A DNA stretch of 64,000 bases from JAEYKI01 sp036679405 (GTDB lineage Bacteria > Bacillota > Clostridia > Christensenellales > Christensenellaceae). Of the stretch, positions 58,389-64,000 are shown one piece after another. Position numbers and translations under genes: made by a program. Numbering within the stretch: the stretch's first letter is position 1; each line of letters opens with the position of its first letter. The stretch covers positions 1 through 64,000 of the forward strand of contig JAVBVZ010000037.1 of assembly GCA_036679405.1 (NCBI GenBank). The letters are read 5' to 3'. The notes under the pieces are model-generated. The model ran no database searches and was not told the origin of the DNA. It was given only the letters and a program-made list of their open reading frames with translations.

Positions 58389-59264
58389 TTAAACGTTTCC
58401 AATATAAACATAATTTAAAAATTCACGCGCCGCCATTGCAAGCTCTTCTAAGCTTTGCCTGGATGTCTGTGCCCGGTCACGCATTTCATACCTTGGAAAA
58501 AAACGGGATAAATGCAAAGGCAGGTCGGGCGTAAGACGGGCCAGCCATTCGGCCATCCGCCGCATTTCATCTACCGAATCATTGAGCCCGGGTACTACCA
58601 AAGTGGTTATCTCAACATGGCAGCCTTTCACGGAAGCCGCAATCGTATTCTTTACTTCGTCCAGGCCGCCCCGCATGACTTCTCTGTAAACTTTTGGGTC
58701 ATATGTTTTGAGGTCAATATTCATTGCGTCAATATAGGGCAACAAATCCTCCAGCGGCTCTTTTGAAATATACCCATTGGTCACAAGAACATTCTTCATG
58801 TTCTTCCGGCGTACCGCTTTAGCGGCATCCAGCACGTATTCAAACCAAATGACGGGTTCATTGTACGTATAAGCGACACCAATATTTCCACGGTCCGCAA
58901 GCGCTTCTGAATTTTCGGCAAGCGCTTCCGGCGGGATATAACGGGTCTCCGCCTGTTCGGGCCGGATACGTGCAATATTATGATTCTGGCAAAACGGGCA
59001 GGCGAAATTGCACCCTACCGAGCCGACGGAAAGGATCCTGCTGCCCGGATAGAAACGGTTCAACGGCTTTTTTTCGATTGGGTCCAGCGCCAAAGCCGAT
59101 ACCAGGCCGTAACTTATTGCATAAAGCTTTCCTCCGTGATTTTCCCTAACCCCGCATACGCCCCAGTTTCCCGGAGCAATCAAACAGCGATGCGGGCATA
59201 GGCGGCACCGTACTTTACCGTTTTCAGCCGCTTCTGAATAAAGCGCCTCCTTTATTTTTTCCAT
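58389..59264 (-). CDS. amrS: AmmeMemoRadiSam system radical SAM enzyme
   Basis: The 291-residue protein has CRLCPHRCLIAPGNWGVCGVR and the radical SAM motif CNFACPFCQN, the layout of AmrS. The start is the ATG at 59264 after GAGGGAAA. AmrS proteins occur with the MEMO and AMMECR1 partners across archaea and bacteria; their substrate is not established in what I know. It lies 7 nt after the MEMO-AMMECR1 fusion gene, so they are translated together. Confidence 0.92.
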   Translation of the reverse strand: MEKIKEALYSEAAENGKVRCRLCPHRCLIAPGNWGVCGVRENHGGKLYAISYGLVSALALDPIEKKPLNRFYPGSRILSVGSVGCNFACPFCQNHNIARIRPEQAETRYIPPEALAENSEALADRGNIGVAYTYNEPVIWFEYVLDAAKAVRRKNMKNVLVTNGYISKEPLEDLLPYIDAMNIDLKTYDPKVYREVMRGGLDEVKNTIAASVKGCHVEITTLVVPGLNDSVDEMRRMAEWLARLTPDLPLHLSRFFPRYEMRDRAQTSRQSLEELAMAAREFLNYVYIGNV

Positions 59265-59271
59265 TTTTCCC

Positions 59272-60648
59272 TCACCTGAACCGTTCAACTTTGAAACGCT
59301 CCATCGAATATTGCTCATTCGGGCCGATCCCGGCTTTTCTAAGGGCAATCTCCACCTGATCTTCAGGCGTATCCACCCCTTCAAGGTCGGGAAGCAGCAA
59401 CCCTCTTTTGTATCCGGATGTCACAATAACACCATATTTTTTCACGTCCAGTTCATCCATAGAAGCAATTTTCTCAGGTTCAAAAAGCACATCCACCGAA
59501 TATGTCAGATTGGGAAGTTCTTCTTCTGAAACCGCCTCAAAACGCGGATCCTGTGTCCCTGCGCTTACAGCGTTTTCTATGATCTCTTCCGCCATACTAT
59601 GACGTACCGGACTGATCGTGCCGATACAGCCCCTCAAAGCGCCCCTTATCTTAAGAGAAACAAATACGCCTGCGCGGGTATCCCTGAATTCTTCCGGAAC
59701 CCATGCAGGCACATCAATTGTTTTCCCTTTCCGCACATAGGTTTCCAGCGTTTCTCTGGCCAAACGCACATGCGGGCTTTCATCCGCTTCCGTATACGTT
59801 TCTTCTTTTTCCTCTCCGCCCGCTTCCGACACGCTCAGTTTCGCAACCATATATCCGACGCCAAACGGTCCTTCATAGGAATATACGTCCGTATGAAAAC
59901 TCTGTCCGGACATCGCCCCCAGCATCATCATAACAGACCGGGTTCCGCATTCCCCGGCCTCTTCCATAAACACCGGGTCGGTTAAGAGAATCCCCTGGGC
60001 GTCGGCCGCCTGCAGTTTCTCAATTAATTGCCGGTCATATTCCGCACCTTTTGGGCTGTACCCCGCAGGCGCATCTCTGGTCAACCGGTGCGACAGATCC
60101 GCACTCGCCACATAAACAACTTCTTCATTCGACTCGCTTACCGCCTGTGCGATGCACCTGCCCATTTCATACAAATCATCCGCCGGCAAAAAGGGCGTTG
60201 AGATATGCACCAGCCTGAAATCCCGGTAAGCCTGCGCAATATAATACAAAGGCACCAACGCTCCATGGTCCAAATGGTCCGACAGGCGAAGCCGCGCACG
60301 CGTATCTTCATCCAGGCTTCCCGCGGCGATTCCCTTTTCCTGTGCCAGTGTCCGTATCCGTTCGGCCAACGGGATATCATTATCCGCTTCTACCCTCACT
60401 TCCGGACTTCTAAATGCAGCAAAGTCGCCCGAGAGGCGCTCTCCTCCCGAAATATAAAAATAATCCAAAAAGCACGGAGCATGCGGAGAGGATACAATAA
60501 TCGTATCCGGCGCTTCCCGCGCAATTTCATCCGCCGCGCGCTTCATTGCGTCAATAGTAGCCCGTGCGTCCTTTTCCGCCCCTCTGCCTACCCTGGGTAC
60601 AATAATGGGCGGATGGGGCATAACATAACTTGCAACAATCCTTCCCAT
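59272..60648 (-). CDS. MEMO-AMMECR1 fusion (AmmeMemoRadiSam B and A)
   Basis: The 458-residue fusion has a MEMO domain (about 1-275; related to class III extradiol dioxygenases, with metal His in HPPIIVPRVG, SPHAP and ASADLSHRL) and an AMMECR1 domain (about 290-458) with LKIRGALRGCIGTISP. Both domains are conserved in animals, where MEMO1 and AMMECR1 have been tied to metal handling and disease. With the radical SAM gene it forms the complete three-part system, whose reaction remains unclear. Confidence 0.93.
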   Translation of the reverse strand: MGRIVASYVMPHPPIIVPRVGRGAEKDARATIDAMKRAADEIAREAPDTIIVSSPHAPCFLDYFYISGGERLSGDFAAFRSPEVRVEADNDIPLAERIRTLAQEKGIAAGSLDEDTRARLRLSDHLDHGALVPLYYIAQAYRDFRLVHISTPFLPADDLYEMGRCIAQAVSESNEEVVYVASADLSHRLTRDAPAGYSPKGAEYDRQLIEKLQAADAQGILLTDPVFMEEAGECGTRSVMMMLGAMSGQSFHTDVYSYEGPFGVGYMVAKLSVSEAGGEEKEETYTEADESPHVRLARETLETYVRKGKTIDVPAWVPEEFRDTRAGVFVSLKIRGALRGCIGTISPVRHSMAEEIIENAVSAGTQDPRFEAVSEEELPNLTYSVDVLFEPEKIASMDELDVKKYGVIVTSGYKRGLLLPDLEGVDTPEDQVEIALRKAGIGPNEQYSMERFKVERFR

Positions 60649-60681
60649 AATTACTTTCTCCTTTTATCGGTTAGCGAAGTT

Positions 60682-61347
60682 CTAAATCCACTCAAACACG
60701 CTTTCTAAATCCCTGCGTTTTTTCTCTGTTTGCGGATGCTTCCTGTATCCAAAAGCCGCCATACAGCAAATGCCGTAAACCTTACGGTCCATAGCCCCTT
60801 CCCGGCTTAATATTTCCTCCACCTCATCCCGTACGAACCCCTCGATCGGGCAGGAATCGATTCCCAAAAAAGCCGCTGCCGTCATCATGTTTGCAAGGGC
60901 AATATATACCTGCCTGGAAGCCCAGTAAAACATTGCGGTCTCATCGTTGTAAATTTTAAAGTCATCCGTAAAAAAATTTTTGATCCGCTTTTTCTTTGCT
61001 TCAAGTGTTTCTCCCGAAAGATGCTGTACATCTTTTAATATTGCTTCAACATAGTCCGATCCGGGCAGCAATTCAGAGCGCCTGCAGCCAAGTAAGATCA
61101 CAAAATGGCTTGCGGTCGGCAATTGTTTTTTCGCCCCCCAACAAGCCGGACGTATTTTTTCCCTCAGCGCCGGGTTCTGCAAAACAAGAAACTTCCATGG
61201 TTCCAGCCCAAAAGAACTGGGCGAAAGACGCGCTGTATCGCAAATAACTTTAAAATTTTCATCAGAAATTTTTTTGCCTGTGTCAAATTCCTTGCAGGCG
61301 TGTCGAAAGTGCATGACCTTTAAAATTTCTCTTCCGCTTATCTGCAT
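60682..61347 (-). CDS. Nitroreductase family protein
   Basis: The 221-residue FMN protein begins with HFRHACKEFDTGKKISDENFKVICDTARLSPSSFGLEPWKFLV, the nitroreductase entry. It has IALANMMTAAAFLGIDSCPIEGF and a C-terminal dimer arm. It is likely an NAD(P)H-dependent reductase of quinones, nitro groups or similar compounds. The 33 nt between it and the fusion gene hold no terminator, so it may lead that operon. Confidence 0.92.
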   Translation of the reverse strand: MQISGREILKVMHFRHACKEFDTGKKISDENFKVICDTARLSPSSFGLEPWKFLVLQNPALREKIRPACWGAKKQLPTASHFVILLGCRRSELLPGSDYVEAILKDVQHLSGETLEAKKKRIKNFFTDDFKIYNDETAMFYWASRQVYIALANMMTAAAFLGIDSCPIEGFVRDEVEEILSREGAMDRKVYGICCMAAFGYRKHPQTEKKRRDLESVFEWI

Positions 61348-61475
61348 TTCCCACCTCGCACAAACTTTTACATTATGTTTTTATTATAACACCAAAGCTT
61401 TCTGATTTGTATTCTGCGAAAACCAGAGCATATCCCCGCTTTTAAAGGCCAAAATGCCCGTTTAAACATTCCGGA

Positions 61476-61835
61476 TCAAGACATGCGTTTTCTATACCGT
61501 TTTTCCAGCAAAAACAAAATACCGGCGGCCAGCGGCGGCGCAGATATCATCAAAAAGCTTTCCATGCGGACATACGTATTAAACCAAACCGTTAGAATTA
61601 CCGCAATCCCGATAAAGATCCATCCCAAAAATAAAGGACGGCTCCAAAAAATCCCCAGGATCACCGCCATGGCAATGGAGGGTATAGAATGAATCAAAAA
61701 GCCGCCTATTTGTTCTAAGACTCCCGACCCCATAGAAAAAACATCAAATGCAAAAAGCATCAAAAACAACAAGTACGCAATTACAATGATCCGGGGTGCC
61801 CAAAAAAGCCTTGTGGAATTTTTTTTCATCAGCAC
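61476..61835 (-). CDS. Small four-helix membrane protein
   Basis: The 119-residue protein has four hydrophobic helices (for example IVIAYLLFLMLFAFDVF and IHSIPSIAMAVILGIFW) and a basic C terminus. The start is uncertain: GTG at 61835, ATG at 61838 and ATG at 61829 all follow GAGGAG. No known function. It lies between the nitroreductase and the desaturase-like oxidoreductase. Confidence 0.7.
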   Translation of the reverse strand: MLMKKNSTRLFWAPRIIVIAYLLFLMLFAFDVFSMGSGVLEQIGGFLIHSIPSIAMAVILGIFWSRPLFLGWIFIGIAVILTVWFNTYVRMESFLMISAPPLAAGILFLLEKRYRKRMS

Positions 61836-61889
61836 ACCATCTCCTCTTTATACCCGTTTGTCACACTTTTCAGAAAAACACCGGGTCCC

Positions 61890-63365
61890 TCAAACCGGTT
61901 TGAATTCCTTCTTTTCTTTTTTGCATATAAGCTGCGCCAAATCCCGCGCACTCTTAAAAGCCATGGGGATACCGCTCCCCGGCTGGACCCATTGCCCGGC
62001 CATGTAAAAATTACGGAGTTCGGGCAACTCCCTGTAAAATGGATCGTCCGTAATGATGTTTTTGCTGTTCCATCCCTTTACCGCTCCCCTCCAGTTGCCG
62101 GTAAGGTGAATATAAGTTGCGGGTGTTGTCACGTTCATCATTTCAATATCGCTTTTAATTGGAGAGACACGGCTGTCAAGCACGTCGGCCACCCAGGCGG
62201 CCACCTCTCTTTTTTCTTTTTTATACCGCTCTTTTTCCGCCTTTTTAAGCATCCACCAGTAAGAAGCAAACTTTGTATCCATCTGCACTCTGAAAAGTGT
62301 TTTCTTTTGCCCATGTACCGTCTGTGTAAAACGCATCACTTCAATAAAAGACTGTACACTGCCGTCATGCAGCTCATGCGGAACATCCAAAATGATCCTG
62401 CGCATGGGAAATTCGTCTTCAAACGCCTGCCTAACGCCAATGGCGACCTGTATGACCGAGGGAGTCAAATCAGGTTTTTCATAAAGTGAACGTATCTGGT
62501 CATTCATAAATTTTCCGCCTAAAAGATCAAACAGCGTCCCTCTTCCGTCCATTGCGGAAACAATAATATCTCCATGCGCGCTTTTTCCGTTTTCAAACAG
62601 TATCCCTTTTGCAATCCTGTTTTCTACGCGAATCTTTTGTGCACGGCAAAAGTAATGCAGCGTACCGCCCAAAGATTCGTATTGTTCCGCCAGTTTTTCT
62701 GCCAATGCGCTTGCACCTCCGGACGGATATCCGTTTGCCCCTACGCCAAGACCGGCAAGATAAAACATTTCCATCAAAACAGGCGTTCTGAATTGCTCGG
62801 TGATCTGCGAAATCATAGGATTTTTAAATTGCCTGGAAAAATCATGCGAAGTCATTCTGCTCCATTTTTTCAAAAGAAGAACTTCTTTGCCTTTTTTGAT
62901 CCGCATCCGTTCCGATAACCCGTACAATTCTTTTGGTTTTTCAATAGGCAGATAGATCTTTGTGATTTTGCGTGTATCGGCAATCCATTCCCGGATGAGC
63001 CCTTCGTCTTCAGGCGATATTTCAATCATTTCCTGCTCAAGACGGCCCAGATCCGCATATTCCTCAAAGCGTTTTCCATCCGGAAAATCGTATACCGTTT
63101 TGATTGCCGGGCTGGAAAACGCAAGCGCTTCCATATCCAGAAGTTCACTGTATAATTTATAAAAAGGATGCTTGGGACCAGAACCCCACAGGCCCGTCAG
63201 TCCTCCCTCAATGCGGTATCCGTCTCTCTCCCAGCCTGTACAGAGGCCGCCCGGTTTTCCGTTTGCCTCATAGATCTCAGTGGAAAACCCGCTTTTTTGC
63301 AAATAGCACCCAAGCGAAAGCCCGGCAATTCCCGCACCGATAATTGCAACTTTTTTACTCCCCAT
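61890..63365 (-). CDS. Phytoene desaturase-like FAD oxidoreductase
   Basis: The 491-residue protein begins with the FAD loop VAIIGAGIAGLSLGCYLQKSGFSTEIYEANGKPGG, typical of the CrtI/carotenoid isomerase and RetSat-like family, and ends with LRNFYMAGQWVQPGSGIPMA. It should oxidise or isomerise a polyunsaturated or lipid-like substrate. No carotenoid genes are nearby, so the substrate is open. AGGAGGC precedes the ATG. Confidence 0.88.
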   Translation of the reverse strand: MGSKKVAIIGAGIAGLSLGCYLQKSGFSTEIYEANGKPGGLCTGWERDGYRIEGGLTGLWGSGPKHPFYKLYSELLDMEALAFSSPAIKTVYDFPDGKRFEEYADLGRLEQEMIEISPEDEGLIREWIADTRKITKIYLPIEKPKELYGLSERMRIKKGKEVLLLKKWSRMTSHDFSRQFKNPMISQITEQFRTPVLMEMFYLAGLGVGANGYPSGGASALAEKLAEQYESLGGTLHYFCRAQKIRVENRIAKGILFENGKSAHGDIIVSAMDGRGTLFDLLGGKFMNDQIRSLYEKPDLTPSVIQVAIGVRQAFEDEFPMRRIILDVPHELHDGSVQSFIEVMRFTQTVHGQKKTLFRVQMDTKFASYWWMLKKAEKERYKKEKREVAAWVADVLDSRVSPIKSDIEMMNVTTPATYIHLTGNWRGAVKGWNSKNIITDDPFYRELPELRNFYMAGQWVQPGSGIPMAFKSARDLAQLICKKEKKEFKPV

Positions 63366-63627
63366 CTTATGCCTCCTTCAATACATTGTCGCCGCCAGCG
63401 AAGCGTCTGAAAGCCTGTTTTTATCAGGGAGCCATTCTCCCTGGTTTCGGGTTGTCTTTTTTTCTTTTTTGTTCAATATAAAACAATATAAAGACGGGTG
63501 CCTGATTTTAAAGGCCTGTTAAAAATAGTAAGTTCTTCCTGACTTCATTGTATGAAAGTTCCGTGCGCTTGTCAATCTGTCTCTTGCAAACACATTCCTT
63601 TTTCAGGCAGTTTTGGGCAAAATATCT

Positions 63628-64000
63628 TTAGCCCTCCTCTGCAATCCTGAGCATTTCCTTGGCAAACGCTTCCGCATCCTGCAGATCATCTTCATCCGGG
63701 TATCCTTTGGACAATCCGCCCACCACCTTAAACAACGGGTAGGTATCATACCCACGGCAATGAAAACTGCCCAGGTTGTCCGCCCCTTTTTCTAAAAGAA
63801 GCCCAAGCGTGTCGCTATTATACCGTTCAGCGCCGAATCCGCTGGTAGAAAAAACAAACGTCTTTTTCCGCTCCAAAACCGCCTGCTTCATAAAAAAGAG
63901 CATTTTTTTATGAAATTTGCCATAATAAATACCGGATCCCAACCCAATCAGCTCATAAGAAGCTATCTCCTCCGGTTGCGCCTCGTTAATCAGTACCGGC
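63628..64000 (-). CDS. Flavodoxin-domain protein, 5' end outside the window
   Basis: The last 124 or so codons are visible. The frame stays open through 64000 with EEIASYELIGLGSGIYYGKFHKKML, the middle of a flavodoxin fold (FMN loop around GLGSGIYYG), then VFSTSGFGAERYN and a C-terminal helix. The start lies past the right edge. An internal ATG would cut the fold in half and is not used. Confidence 0.85.
   Translation of the reverse strand, partial: PVLINEAQPEEIASYELIGLGSGIYYGKFHKKMLFFMKQAVLERKKTFVFSTSGFGAERYNSDTLGLLLEKGADNLGSFHCRGYDTYPLFKVVGGLSKGYPDEDDLQDAEAFAKEMLRIAEEG

Noticed and set aside
63425..63443. CAGGGAG/CTCCCTG hairpin between the desaturase-like gene and the partial flavodoxin gene
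   Set aside because: A 7-bp stem without a T run on either strand; too weak to call a terminator.
1..64000. CRISPR arrays, rRNA genes, prophage and complete insertion sequences
   Set aside because: No regularly spaced repeats, no rRNA-like stretches and no transposase, capsid or integrase motifs were seen on either strand.

Overview
The window looks like a chromosomal segment from a strictly anaerobic, fermentative Gram-positive bacterium of class Clostridia. Evidence: a six-gene Rnf complex, a membrane pyrophosphatase, a 2-hydroxyacyl-CoA dehydratase-type activator, many ferredoxins and flavodoxins, lipoproteins with Gram-positive lipoboxes, AGGAGG-type ribosome sites and TTGACA/TATAAT promoters. 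Base composition is intermediate rather than very AT-rich, so a Christensenellaceae- or Ruminococcaceae-like lineage fits, but the genus cannot be fixed from the sequence alone. Most genes are on the minus strand.

Layout. 1-330: a TPP riboswitch with its terminator, reading out of the window to the left. 330-6000: rnfCDGEAB-maf operon. 6.2-14.3 kb: thymidylate synthase homologue, membrane protein, a candidate small RNA divergent from spermidine synthase, a PdaC-like deacetylase, a lone YtrA-type regulator with its operator, membrane pyrophosphatase and a sugar transferase. 14.3-20.7 kb: alcohol dehydrogenase, amidohydrolase, Old Yellow Enzyme-like oxidoreductase, a PAS-LuxR regulator beside a strong dyad, flavin reductase-like protein and MFS transporter. 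20.7-29.5 kb: cyclophilin, eukaryotic-type hexokinase divergent from glycerol-1-phosphate dehydrogenase, an amino-acid ABC transporter, acyl-ACP thioesterase, phosphofructokinase and a glycerophosphodiesterase. 29.6-33.9 kb: a 1,415-residue acyl-CoA dehydratase activase fusion.

33.9-40.3 kb is the most interesting region: a compact minus-strand RiPP (ribosomally made, modified peptide) cluster. It has an S24/S26-type peptidase, an HPr-kinase-like protein fused to a PqqD leader-binding domain, a radical SAM/SPASM enzyme, a 52-residue precursor with a lasso-like YxxPxLEV leader and three cysteines exactly 12 residues apart, an ABC exporter without a peptidase domain, and an NTP_transf_5-type nucleotidyltransferase. 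No lasso cyclase is present, so lasso-type accessory parts are combined with a thioether-type radical enzyme.

40.4-46.2 kb: TIM-barrel isomerase, cupin, short QueG-like Fe-S protein, DNA polymerase IV, deacetylase and glutaredoxin. 46.25-47.94 kb: a 1.7 kb island flanked by 18-bp direct repeats, one copy being the 3' end of tRNA-Pro(CGG). It carries an AT-rich membrane-anchored protein gene and a 56-residue ferredoxin, with no integrase left. 48-53.6 kb: zinc-ribbon membrane proteins, YdcF protein, two rhodanese lipoproteins with a small acidic protein, diguanylate cyclase, flavodoxin and ferredoxin. 54-64 kb: a GH18-like protein lacking its catalytic motif, a PAS-GGDEF protein, an exported acetolactate decarboxylase, DUF1848 next to an AmmeMemoRadiSam pair, nitroreductase, phytoene desaturase-like oxidoreductase and a partial flavodoxin.

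Taken together, the Rnf complex links ferredoxin and NADH pools to an ion gradient, the pyrophosphatase adds to the same gradient, and the flavodoxins, ferredoxins, flavoenzymes and radical enzymes draw on that low-potential electron supply.
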